A DNA stretch of 64,000 nt from Xylaria sp. FL1777 (lineage: Eukaryota > Ascomycota > Sordariomycetes > Xylariales > Xylariaceae), in NCBI GenBank assembly GCA_022578965.1, contig MU400645.1:1-64000 (forward strand). Reading direction: 5' to 3'. Shown one piece after another: positions 25,637 through 36,105 of the stretch. The notes under the pieces are model-generated. The model did not search any database. It saw only the letters and a program-made list of their open reading frames with translations, and was not told where the DNA came from. Position 1 is the stretch's first letter. Every line of letters starts with the position of its first letter. The position numbers and the translations under genes are program-made.

Positions 25637-26067
25637 ATGAGCTCTAGCACATCTAGCACTGCCTCTATCCAAGGCACCATGTGAGTCCCACGGATACCTG
25701 CGCTACATTCTTTCCCAGGACTTAGCCTAACCTGAGACGTAGCCAAGCTACGTCCTCTCAGCAGGACCTCTCCTCTTCTACCACTACCTCTGCCTTTACT
25801 AGCGAGAAGGTTATCACCCGGGCTCCGCCAGTCCTGCCGTCGATGAAATTTCCTCGACCAGCTGTTCTCCAAAACTTCATCACTGCTCCGAACACCGTGA
25901 CCTTTACCACCTTGGATGCTGATGGGAATAAGCGGACTGTTATCCTCGAAGACTATAACGCCCCTGTTCCCCTCAAGCAGCGTATTAGAGCGAGCGTTGA
26001 GGAGGCCGGTGTGAGGGCAGCCAACTGCTGTCTTGGGTGCGTTTGCCATGTGTGCTGTGGGATTTAA
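25637..26067 (+). CDS. Small hypothetical protein with Cys-rich C-terminal tail
   Basis: Two exons, 25637-25680 and 25743-26067, across a 62-bp phase-2 intron with donor GTGAGT, branch-like CCTAACC and acceptor TAG, giving 122 residues. The protein starts MSSSTSSTASIQGTI and stays Ser/Thr-rich to about residue 45. A more ordered middle follows, with APPVLPSMKF, a beta-like stretch TVTFTTLDADGNKRTVIL, and a helix VPLKQRIRASVEEAG. It ends NCCLGCVCHVCCGI, with six cysteines in the last 13 residues. There is no signal peptide. Such a terminal Cys cluster could be palmitoylated or bind metal, but I recognise no family. The splice signals and the ordered second exon support a real gene; expression is unproven. 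Confidence 0.6.
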
Positions 26068-26261
26068 ACGCGTCTTTGGGCGTCTATTTTCGTTAGCATC
26101 TTGTACTATGGGAGATATTGGGAATGAGAGTTAACGAAATTTTTAGTAGAACTTTAGTTCATGAGATTGTATACTGACTAAGTGAACTGAACGAAAATTC
26201 TCCGGTGTATAGAACTTAAAGTTAGAGAGAAGATTACTTGAATACATTCCCACAGATAATT

Positions 26262-26651
26262 CTAGGTGGAAAGCACTTCTTCGCTTATGACACTATTATT
26301 CGTCTCGATGTTCTCTACGATACCATTCAGGATGCTATCAAGCTCGTCAATGACTCTGAGCTGTAGTCGTTTCCCCTTCTCTATATCAGTGAACGGCGCA
26401 GGTATAATAAGTTCGCAATCCTCTATGTAGTAGTCATAGCTTTTGGTGCCAGAAGAAACGATCCAAATATCATTTACGAATTGGCAGGATAGTCCGCTGA
26501 CTTTGGGCACATGCGTAGAAGGGGGAGTTATGTGGACTGTAATTAGATATTTTAGGATAGATCTGGACTCTAGCGAATGAATTGGGAGGATGGAACCAGG
26601 ATGCTGGCTGGCTGGTCCAATCAGCAGAGGACTTGCTTCCCCATGCGGCAA
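26262..26651 (-). CDS. Unassigned open frame, possible gene fragment
   Basis: A 129-codon frame starting MPHGEASPLLIGPA. Residues 30-129 look protein-like (VPKVSGLSCQFVNDIWIV, then a YDYYIEDCELIIPAPF segment, then a helical Glu/Asn-rich end), but I recognise no family. An overlapping minus-strand frame (26470-26685) is open over its first part, so this could be a two-exon gene or a shifted relic. No clear splice signals decide between these. It is flanked by gene-poor DNA, which favours a fragment. Confidence 0.25.
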   Translation of the reverse strand: MPHGEASPLLIGPASQHPGSILPIHSLESRSILKYLITVHITPPSTHVPKVSGLSCQFVNDIWIVSSGTKSYDYYIEDCELIIPAPFTDIEKGKRLQLRVIDELDSILNGIVENIETNNSVISEEVLST

Positions 26652-26761
26652 GTTCCAACGTGCGTAAACAAATATGCATAGGCACAGCCGATGTTGCTTG
26701 CAGCTATAAGTTAAATATGTGTTTGACCTTGGTGTAAATACAAGTACCTAGATAAATACAA

Positions 26762-26872
26762 GATACCTACCTAGGTAGTGTAGCCTAGCATTGTATCTAT
26801 TCTTCTCTATCACAGATAACTTATACCAAGTAGTAGATAAGCTACACTACTTACTAAGTTAGGTATTTAATA
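26762..26872. repeat. Imperfect inverted repeat, possible decayed MITE
   Basis: The left arm at 26762-26784 ends GGTAGTGTAGC, and the right arm at 26841-26872 starts GCTACACTAC and continues towards TTAGGTATT. The inner 10 bp pair perfectly and the outer parts pair loosely. About 56 bp lie between the arms. No target duplication is evident. Confidence 0.3.
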
Positions 26873-27222
26873 CTGTCCAGGAGACTAGCGCACTAGATTA
26901 GGTATTTAGGTAGTGATTTCTTCGGGGGGTTTCTCCTCCAGCTAAGTTCGCCTAAGCATTTATTCCCTTAAGAAGTTAATATTGGCCCTCTCGTATCCAT
27001 TACGTGATCTATACTCTTTGTCTTCTCCAGGTAGTCTCATTGGCAGTCTATTCGGTCCCGAAATGGAACGGCCTCGCATGACGGCCCCGACATGCTTTGT
27101 ATACTGTTGCCTCAGCTAATTCTACTCCGAAAGGCACTTATATATGTGGCAATGCCAAGCAAGGACCTCTATGAGCCGTTAGCTAACCAGCCGTCTTCGA
27201 CCGCTCTCATGTTTCTTGATTA

Positions 27223-27390
27223 TAGCGTCCAATCAATGAGACGCTTATTAATAGGGCCGATACACTTCTTGAAGCGGCCGGTAAGAACATTGTCGCGATC
27301 CTCTATTTCATCGCAGATACAAATATGAACCCCCGTGACCAACAAGGCCGCCGTAATTTAGGATACCCAGTTCAAGCCCACATTCTTTGT
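27223..27390 (+). pseudogene. Ankyrin-repeat protein relic
   Basis: One + frame reads INETLINRADTLLEAAGKN, then IVAILYFIADTNMNPRDQQG followed by RRNLGYPVQAH. The part around NPRDQQGR..L.Y.VQAH resembles the turn and first helix of an ankyrin repeat (usually N..D..GRTPLxxA...GH). A TAG lies just upstream and a TAG soon downstream, and a neighbouring frame carries a further helix-like stretch (HHQALIELFRLLYAPS, about 27,400-27,450), so the reading frame is broken. I see no intact ankyrin gene nearby. Fungal ankyrin genes are numerous and often decay near repeats. Confidence 0.4.
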
Positions 27391-28449
27391 TAGGAGCCGA
27401 GTTCACCACCAGGCATTAATTGAACTGTTTAGATTATTATACGCTCCAAGTACGTAATTAGCTGGTGTGGCCGTGTGGTTACTCGGATGTCTATGTTTAG
27501 GTCTCTAAATCGTGCCTCACTATTGCAAGAGGATATATATCAGCACTGTACGTGCACGTACACGTGTAGTCTGACTATATAACCGCCTTTATTTGAACAT
27601 TGTTGGCCTATTATTGTACGTATAGCACTAGCGATAGTGACTAGGTAGAGCATCGGTGCTGATGGATTTAGCTACGTAGGGTGATGTTGAAGGGGCAAGT
27701 CCATATAGAATGAGTCCGTAGGTGTATATTGAATACAAATATATTTGATTGAGAGCCTCAAAGTCACCAAGTGAGTACTAATATAAGGGAAATTTGGCCT
27801 ATATACGAGCAAGATGGACCTGATCTTCCCGTAGCCATATCATCAACCAGGTATCTTATGCCATGGTTTTCCGGCATATAAAGATCGGTTCGACATGTTA
27901 TTCATGAATTGATGACCGTATCGTTCGGATTAATTCATATCACCTCGACAATAAAAATAGTGAGGCCTCTGGCCAGCCCCTTGGACGACTTGCTTCGCGT
28001 TATCGACCTTCATCCTCACCTAGAGTACCTAGGTCTTCTCCGGAAGGAAATTAAGGACACGAAGTGGGAAGTCTCTAAGATATTATGTGGTAATCTAATA
28101 GAATCGTTACTATGTAATACGTACTTTTATTACCTCCCTAGAGCAGTTCGTTATGATTATGGGCATAAATGAACAACTACTTTTGCTACCAAACCTCCTT
28201 GGTAAATATTTATTCTATAGGTGAAAGAAAGGAGCGTGAACAAGTAAAGCAGAAAATGGGGTTTTTTTCTTTTACAAAGTTAATGGGGGCTTTGAGCACT
28301 ATAACGCTAGATAGTCCGGCGAACGATGAGCGAATGGCGCTATGGCGTAATACCATCTACCGTAGCCCACGTAGTCGTTCTTTTTTTCTAAGGTTCTCGG
28401 CGGTTTTCCTTGGCAGGACATAAGCTAACTGACTGCCGGCAGAACCGTG

Positions 28450-28614
28450 CTATTTCTTAACGCGTCGGCCTTCGCCAAGCTTCCTTACTAGTTGCAAATC
28501 GTCAATGTATTCGTTCCCGCTAATGCAGGTATTTGAGCCATCCCATTTACATACTTTCGCTGCTCTACTTAGATCTATTTTAGGACCGACTATTTTAGTA
28601 AGGTTCAAAATCAT
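28450..28614 (-). other. Unassigned 54-codon frame, protein-like
   Basis: The frame starts MILNLTKIVGPKIDLSRAAK and its later part reads VCKWDGSNTCISGNEYIDD before a basic end and a TAG. The frame stays open for about 13 codons upstream of the ATG. The residue mix is protein-like, unlike most chance frames here, but I know no family and see no splice partner. It may be the last exon of a decayed gene. Confidence 0.2.
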
Positions 28615-29425
28615 TGATTTCTTTAGTACTTTAGTTTTTATTATTATGGGGTTTGCTTAATGTTCTACCAACGTGTGACTAGCTATAGCCGCACCTCTTG
28701 CGCTCGAGAAAATAAGGAGTCGAACCTATTCTATAAGGGTCCAGCCACTCGGTTTCAAAATTATTGGTTTCTCACCAATCTCTACACAACCATTATGAAA
28801 GCACTAACTAGCGCCTAATATCCCTTTGACACCATTCTCCCTGCAGACAAATTCGGGGGAAGCACAAGGGTCGTAGGTTAGATAGTTCAAGAAAGTAGCT
28901 TTGAGGGAATTTGTAAACAGAGCAAATTTCACCATAAGCTGGCACAATACCATTGATAGCCGGATATTTGTGTCGGCTGCCAAGACCAGGGTCGCGCGTC
29001 TACATCGAAGACCATTTATATGACGATAGATGCTAACCCCTACGTGCCTAGGGAGATGACGCTGTGGCCTAAACTTGAGATATCCCGCACGTGCGCAGTA
29101 GAATTGGGCCAATACATCAGGCTACGGAGCATCGTACGAAAAAGCTACGTAACCAACGAAGATAGTTATTCGGCTGAGGGTGCGTCAATATGTGCAACAC
29201 CGTACTACTGATATGTATCCGTCTTGTTTCCATAAGTCATAGCCCAGCCCTAGCCCGAGGACTTAGATCCACTAGTCCATTTCTCAAACGAACGTAAGGA
29301 AAGCGGCGCATACGGATTGAGAGTGACTCTAACCCATACTGAACCCTAAGAGTAAATAACATGAAAAAAAATGAGTAGAGAGAGGGGAGCGTGAGACAAA
29401 GCTCGTTAATTTTCAACTAACACTG

Positions 29426-29905
29426 CTACTTAATCAAGGATTTGGCCATAAATACTCTCTTCAGTCCATTCTGTTCAGCCCGATGAGTTTCCTCATACCC
29501 TATTCGTGAGTAATACTCGATATTTCTCGTCATGGCCACATTTGTATAGAGCCTGATTAGGGGATACCCTGCAGTCCTAGCCCGTTGTTCTGCGTACGCG
29601 ATCAGTTCGCGTCCTAACCCTAGTCCCTGCGCGGATGCAGCAACGGCCACGTTGTCCAGAAGCATAGCATTTTCCTCCGGTATGAGTACGAGTATTCCCC
29701 GGACGGCACCGTCGACGTCAACGACAGTGACGCTACCAGCTTTAACGAGAGCCTCGTAGTCATCCAGCAATGGTCCGGGCTTTCGTCCGATAGAACTTAC
29801 GTAGGGTGTATATGCGTCTTTGATGACCTCTTGGATAGCGACCAGGTCGCTCTGGCTTGCAATCCGAGGCTCAAGCTGCATTGCGACGCGTTGTTTTTGG
29901 CTCAT
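29426..29905 (-). CDS. GNAT-family N-acetyltransferase
   Basis: An intronless 159-residue protein starting MSQKQRVAMQLEPRIASQSD; the frame extends nine codons upstream, but only to a TTG, so ATG at 29905 is chosen. The GNAT fold covers the whole length: N-terminal strand and helix with IASQSDLVAIQEVI, beta 4 LDNVAVAAS followed by the acetyl-CoA pyrophosphate loop QGLGLG (about residues 99-104) and its helix ELIAYAEQ, then LIRLYTN and the late YYSRIGYEE segment. It would transfer acetyl from acetyl-CoA to an amine; the substrate cannot be inferred. The compact single-domain, intronless form resembles bacterial GNATs, though fungi also have such genes. It stands alone in gene-poor DNA. Confidence 0.88.
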   Translation of the reverse strand: MSQKQRVAMQLEPRIASQSDLVAIQEVIKDAYTPYVSSIGRKPGPLLDDYEALVKAGSVTVVDVDGAVRGILVLIPEENAMLLDNVAVAASAQGLGLGRELIAYAEQRARTAGYPLIRLYTNVAMTRNIEYYSRIGYEETHRAEQNGLKRVFMAKSLIK

Positions 29906-32095
29906 TTCTGCACAGATTCTTAGTATTTGCAAGACTTGAATATGCTATGCACTATACCGATCAAGGAACCATGAAAAATTCATACATAAGAATGTAAACC
30001 GCGACGATATGTGCCAAGGTGTGTGCGATTTGTTTTGTTTTATTTCGTCGGACTGCCGAAATTGGAGAGAAACTCGGATAAACACTTGAGACTTGTCTAA
30101 GACAAGGCTAATGGTAGCGGTCTCGAGGTCTCAACTCCTAAACTAGTTTAGTGTATAGTGCTTAGGTAATCTACAAGGGTGACCTACATGTATATTTTTT
30201 CCCCAATGGCGGGTCTGATGGTACCCTAGTTTCGAGATGAGTTACGGAGTATAACTCTTTTACAATTCTACTGCTATACCGGGCTCTACCTACTTTCCAC
30301 GTAAGCTCTTATATATTGACTGAAGTGAAGTACATGAGTAAGCTACAACACAGGGTACTTACACAGTCCTTATTATAAAGGGACAGGACAAAATTACACT
30401 TCCTTGTAGTTAACAGACCACTTAATTGGGGAATTGATTGATTACCTACTGCGTAGGTAACTAAAACGCAATAGTGACTCAACTATAATAAGTCTTCTTG
30501 ACGTCCCTTGCTAAATGTAGAATTTGACAGACTTTTTGAGCGCCTTTTGTATACATTACTAAATATCAATCTCTCGCAGCGTCCACTGAAACCTTAGAGA
30601 ACTTAGCAACCAGGTTATAGTGGCCATATTCAGTATTCATTTGAAATAGGTATCAATTAACCTTCTTGAACTCTTTACATTATATCTAGTGACGACTCTT
30701 CTGAACCCGGGGGGGGAGGAGGATAATGCTTCTACAACCGGCGAATAAACTATCCTTGCAGTTGTATCGGGCGCACCAGCTCGTCAGGTTATGCTAAGGG
30801 AAGATGACTCCCAAACCGGTTAACTAGGTACCCCTGGAATGTATAGTCGGGTCCTTGTAGCATGCTGACGCGTTCGCGAGTCTACCGTAGCATTGCTACT
30901 TGCAATAAGAAGGGAGAAAATATTTTAATTAAGCATGATAAGTAATATCACGAGCTCTCTGGTCCTGCCGAGCTCGACCGCTTTTTAGTCGTAGCCCCTC
31001 AGCGCCTCGAAGACAAGGGAATGTCAAATGCAAGTTAGTAAGACGACATAAGTACGCCGTAGTACAAAATCCCATCCCCCCTGTCTGACTCTCCTGTCGC
31101 CAACTACTTGGTCTGCTCCGCGTGATGCTGTCTCACTTTGATCACGACCTTTTGACCGCCGCCTTTGTGTTACCTCCCTCATTTCGATAGGCGTTGGATC
31201 CGATCCACTTATGCGGCCATACTATATTAGGGGAATCCTCCCTGGCCTGATGCTTATTTTACTGGCGGGGATCAGCTCTTGTTTGTTTAGGGTCTAGGGC
31301 CGTCCGCTGGAAACTCATCATCGGTCATTCGGTACAAATTGATGCGAAGGCCTGCCAGGTAGTCCTCAGTAAAAGACAAAGTCTGGGGAACAGTATGGGC
31401 TGAATCTGGGGAATGTTTCTCTCCACGCTCACTGTTCACTGGGTGATATCGCGCTAAAAATGCACCCCAGGTGGAAAAATCCGTCCAATGTTACTTGTGA
31501 CTATAGTTCCCGTTGTCTGTACCTCGATCGATACTGAACTCAATACCCCGAACCCTTTCCTCCTGAACTGGTTATGGGGAGATGTTACTTTGTTTGTCAC
31601 ATCTTTTACAGAGATGTCTCTGCAACCTTTAAACCGCTCCCCGGCAACTTAAAGAAACATATCGTATGCCTTACTTGAACGGGACAGAGCACTCTAGACA
31701 ACTAGAGGCGTCCGGTATACTGTCTTTGGCCATGTTGTACTATGTAGTTTCCCCGCATTCGGTCCTTCACATGGGGCCTCTTCTCAGATTGCTAGTTGAC
31801 GTGAAACCGGTCTTTCATCTAACTAGTCTAGGTATTACGAAAGGCTAGGATCGGAACCCGAAGTTATACGCACCTATCATGACCCTGGCTAGCGACGGGG
31901 ACGTGTTGCTAGTTGCATTTATATCACGCGCCACATGCAGGATTCAAAGACCGAGGCTTACATCACATCTAGAAACACCTGGACGAGCTTTGTAGATGTG
32001 CTATAAAAGCACTACCCGCCCTTATTGTTCTTCCCGGGTAGCTTGGCGTTTTGCCTTTAATCGCAGTAACACGGTAGCATAGCGAAAAATTCACG
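29906..32095. other. Gene-poor region upstream of the sugar permease
   Basis: About 2.2 kb with no recognisable gene. There is a G-run near 30,710. The 60-codon frame at 31666-31848 has no features. The last few hundred bases, ending in a CA-rich leader, should hold the permease promoter. Confidence 0.5.
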
Positions 32096-33963
32096 ATGTC
32101 GTCAACGCAAGTTGTTGAGTCCAAGACGGAGTTTCACAATGGGGGAGACTCAGATGTCAAGGTGGAGCGGGGAGTCTCCCAAGACGAGCATGCTTACGAC
32201 CTTGACGAGAAAGCTCAGATGGCCGACTACAAGGCGGACGCCGTCGAGGCAGAGAATGCCGAGCATAACATGGGGGTGCTGGAGGCCGTTCGAGCGTACC
32301 CTATGGCTACCTTTTGGGCGTTTGTCATGTCTTTTACCATTGTACGCCGCCTTCCCCTGCTCTCCTTGACCTTTCCTCCGACGAGGAACAGCAGCTAACA
32401 CCGTCTAAAGATCATGGAGTCCTACGATGTATTCCTCTGCAACAACTTTGTCGCCCTGCCTGCGTTCAAGCAAAAGTACGGCGTGGTAGACCCCGCAACC
32501 GGCGACAAAGTCATCACCACCGCGTGGCAGTCTGCGCTTCAAGTGTCTGGGCAGCTCGGTGCGCTTATCGGCGTCTTCCTCGCCGGTCCCCTCACGAGCC
32601 GTATCGGATACCGTTGGGCGACCTTCTCCGGCCTCATGTTCCTGAACGCCTTCATCTTCGTGTTTTACTTTGCCAATACGCTGCCAGTCATTTTCGTGTC
32701 CCAGATCCTCGAGGGCTTGCCATGGGGAATCTTCATCGCCAATGCGCCGGCGTACTGTAGCGAGATTGTACCGATCAAGCTTCGAGCCCCTGCTACCCAG
32801 ATGCTGCAGATGTTCTGGGCGATTGGAAGTATCATTGTTGGTGCCGTCACCTACGTTTACAACCCCGTCCTTGACGATCGTGCCTTCAAGTACGTGCTCA
32901 TCCGCCATGGAAGCAAGTCTCTCGCTGACAAGAAGAAACTAGGATCCCTATTGCGATACAATGGATTTTCCCCACCCCGCTCGCCGTCCTTATCTATTTT
33001 GCACCGGAGTCACCATGGTGGCTAGTTCGAAAGGGACGTCTCGAAGATGCAGCACATTCGGTCGGGCGCCTTGGACGCAGGTCGAGGCTCAACATCAAGG
33101 AGAACGTCGCTATGATGCGCCGTGTCGTTGAGCTCGAGAAGACCGAAAAGGAGCCCGACCACGTGGAGCTGTTCAAAGGCACTGACCTTTACCGTACACT
33201 TATTGTGTGTGGTGTCTACGCGGCACAAAATCTAACGGGGAATCTTATCGCCAACCAGGCTGTCTTCTTCTTCGAGCGTAAGTTGTCATCCGCACTCTTG
33301 TAGGCAAGCGCGTGTACTAATCCAAGCACAGAGGCTGGTGTAAAGGTGGATACTGCGTTCGCTCTCGGTCTTATAACATCGGCGTTACAAGCGATCTTTG
33401 TTATGCTCTCTTGGATCCTCACCTCGTACCTCGGCCGACGTACCATCTACCTCTGGGGCTCGGCCTTCAACGTCGTCCTACTGATCGCCCTCGGTATTGC
33501 AGGCTCTGTTGGCCGTTCTATGGCAGCCTCTAATGCGCAGGCGAGCTTGGGCCTCATCATCTCCGTCCTATTCACCCTAGGACCCGCGCCGGCGTCGTGG
33601 GTTATCATCGGAGAAACTTCATCTATCCGCCTGAGGCCTCTGACAACTGGAATCGGACGTGCTTCGTACTATATCGTTGAGATTCCTCTCATTTTCCTGT
33701 CTAGTTATCTGCTCAACCCAACGGTATGACTCCTCTCTCCGTGACTTGCGGCGACAATTACTGACATACTGCAGGGTGCAAACCTCGGCGGCAAATGCGG
33801 CTACGTTTGGGGAGGCACTGGCTTGTTTTGCTTTGTCGTGGCATACTTCTGGTTGCCTGAGATGAGGGGCCGATCCTACCGTGAAATTGACATCTTGTTC
33901 AAGCGCAAAGTCCCGGCCCGCGAGTGGAAGAAAACGGTACTCGATGTACAGGACGATGAGTAA
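32096..33963 (+). CDS. MFS sugar:H+ symporter, alpha-glucoside/maltose permease type
   Basis: Five exons: 32096-32341, 32411-32889, 32943-33277, 33332-33723 and 33775-33963, with introns of 69, 53, 54 and 51 bp; phases agree and give 546 residues. After a charged cytosolic N-terminus of about 70 residues come twelve expected membrane segments of the sugar porter family. Diagnostic pieces: YDVFLCNNFVALPAFKQKYG after TM1, typical of maltose/alpha-glucoside permeases; GPLTSRIGYRW in the loop 2-3 position; EGLPWGIF; PESPWWLVRKGR before the central loop; YLGRR in loop 8-9; GETSSIRLRPLTTG; and PEMRGRSYREID after TM12. It probably imports a di- or oligosaccharide with protons at the plasma membrane; the exact sugar is unknown. 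No glycosidase gene adjoins it. Confidence 0.93.
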
Positions 33964-34719
33964 ATAAAGATGGGGCTAGGAAGGTAGTGGTGGGATACGA
34001 TCAGAAATAACACGCGAGTGGCCGAGGAATAAATATATGATACAGTTGGAGTACTCCATATGGTGATCTTTCGACTGGCTGCTAGGCTATTTTATTTTTT
34101 AAGGTTCTAGGAAGCTGATTACAATAGCTCTGCAATCTTATTGTGTCATCTGACCACGAGTTTCTATCAATTCAACGTAGCATGAGGTGGTAGCTACACT
34201 ACTCATGAGAATCGATAATCGCGAGAAACTTCTTGGACTTTAGGAGGCGTCCATCCTAAATCTTCAGCAGCTACACGTAATAATAATATTTTGAAGCGAC
34301 CTGATTGTCTTTACCCGCCGCGCACAGCTTGAACTCCTTTGCTAGTCGGGCGCAATAAGAAGCTAAGTATAGAAGAGAATGTTGACTATACGTCACTAAA
34401 AATGATTTTGCAATGTAGAGAGAAACTTGATATAGCCGTGTCCCTCCTTTCGTAAAAGTACTTGTAGCGACAACTCCCTTCTCCTTAAAGTGCTGTACCC
34501 TGCTCCGGGATATATTTGGGAAAGCACTTTTGCCAGCACTTTCAAGCCAATGCCTACAAGTTAACCGCGGGAATGCTTCGAGATTCACGCATAGCACTAG
34601 AAATAACGCGCTGCCAGGAGCCTTTTCCCCGTACCTTTTTTCCAGGGCGGATTACATGTGCCACCAATCACATTATCCATGACCCCGATGAAGAAACCCA
34701 TCAAAATATAGTACATTGT
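33964..34719. other. Intergenic region between two convergent membrane-protein genes
   Basis: 3' flanks of the permease (+) and of the SAT4-type gene (-). The frame at 34271-34597 (minus) has no recognisable content. No repeat was seen. Confidence 0.55.
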
Positions 34720-36105
34720 CTAGGCGACTTCAACCATCCTATTGACTAACGTCATCCTTGATGGTACTGGATGAAGCACGTACTGTAAACTATCTAATTC
34801 CTCACCGTAATCCCAGCTCTGGGAAATCCCATCGAGGCGATCATGTCTGGCTCTAGCCCAGGGGCGTTTACTTTTAGTGGCATCCGTCGTTTGGTCGGTG
34901 GCCCTGGAAGTAGCAGCAGACGGACGTAATATCAGCGAGTCATACCAACCCCGGAGGTAAGGAATCGATTTTGAAAAGAATGACAAGAGTGGCCCGAAAG
35001 TAGGCAGGCAACTAGTGATGATTGCCACACCCAGCTGCAATGTCGACCATACATATGTTGCACCGAAATCGACTAATTATGTATTCAGTGAGCTATTACT
35101 CTGTGTAAATTCCAGAATGAGGAAACTCACAGCCTGCGAAAATATTGGGTGGATTACAAATCGCCACTAACCGAAGAATACTGAAGATACAGACCCTGGA
35201 TATGTTAGGTGATGGGTAAGATATAGAACCGAGAATGAGTATCTTACACGGCCCCCAGTAGGAAAATCCTAATAATCGGTACCTTTTTCAGCCATGGAAG
35301 TTGTAGGCGTATAACAGTACCCGTTGGAATACAAAGAATCGCCACATCGATCAAGAGATTTGATATCTCATAACCCAGCAAAACCCGGGGATACTCCAGA
35401 CAGTAGGGGGGCATGTCAAAATATTCCCAGAATGCCTGAATTGGTGTGCACTGAAGAGCAACCACCAGAGTGGCCACAATAAACCAGACGATACAACCGA
35501 CGGCGGTCGCTTGGATGACGTGTAGTAACGTTCGGTTAACAGAGAAGAGGTTATAATAGAACCAAAGTATGCTGAGTTTGATGGCAGTGATTCCAAAGCC
35601 AAATAAGACCTCGTTAGTGTAGACCAACTATTGTAAAATTAGTAAAATTATAAACATTGTTTTCAGTCTGTTTACCTTTGCGAGGTTGGTCGCTTCGTCT
35701 AACCCTAGCCTGGGATCAGGGTCGAGGGCATGATATTGAGAGACGTTTAAAATGACTTTTTTTTTAGCGAGTAAGCACTCTGCACCCGAGATTATGAGAA
35801 ATTTGGTACTTTCCACTTGTGAACCTTCATGTCTGAAACTAAAATTTGATAGCTCCTAATGAAAGGAGCCTTCAGGCTCCGAGTAAGATACGATGAATGA
35901 GAATAGGCTTACAATTTATGATCAATGAAGCATAGGTAATAAATATCCCCGTCGCAATGAAACACATCCAATCGGGGCCCTGTGGGGTTTGACCACGATA
36001 AAGCTTGAGAACAAGTCGTATAAGCACAGTTGTTAAAGTGAGTGCGATTAAGGATACCGAGACCACATCATTTTCGCTCGCGTTTTTAGTGAAGGGGGAA
36101 CTCAT
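34720..36105 (-). CDS. SAT4/rhodopsin-like seven-helix membrane protein
   Basis: Five exons, minus strand: 36105-35913, 35824-35676, 35627-35248, 35195-35131 and 35072-34720; 379 residues. Typical of the fungal rhodopsin-like (SAT4/PTH11-related) family: TM1-2 in exon 1; the segment YTNEVLFGFGITAIKLSILW after the second intron; a helix with CTPIQAFW; CLEYPRVLLGYEISNLLIDV; LPWLKKVP before TM6; and DFGATYVWSTLQLGVAIITS with CLPTFGPL, a family hallmark. The C-terminal tail is cytosolic and Arg/Lys-rich. The start is ATG at 36105 (MSSPFTKN). The first intron acceptor is uncertain: 35824 and 35815 both keep the frame, and the loop it encodes is less conserved than usual. Function in this large family is mostly unknown; some members act as surface sensors. 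Confidence 0.8.

Larger units (their letters stand above)
26068..29425. other. Gene-poor region with decayed fragments
   Basis: About 3.4 kb. It contains an ankyrin-like relic (27223-27390), an unassigned 54-codon frame (28450-28614, minus), a weak 129-codon frame (26262-26651, minus) and an imperfect inverted repeat (26762-26872) with CCTAGGTA-type motifs; these are listed separately. Composition is intermediate, without the extreme AT bias of the left block. Confidence 0.5.

Noticed and set aside
28690..28800. tRNA-like GGTTCGACTCC segment on the minus strand
   Set aside because: The T-arm pairing is imperfect, and I could not build acceptor, D and anticodon stems around it.
32890..32942. 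Open frame running past the second permease exon
   Set aside because: The in-frame read-through loses family similarity, while GTACGT...TAG splicing restores the conserved IQWIFPTPLAVLIYFAPE segment.
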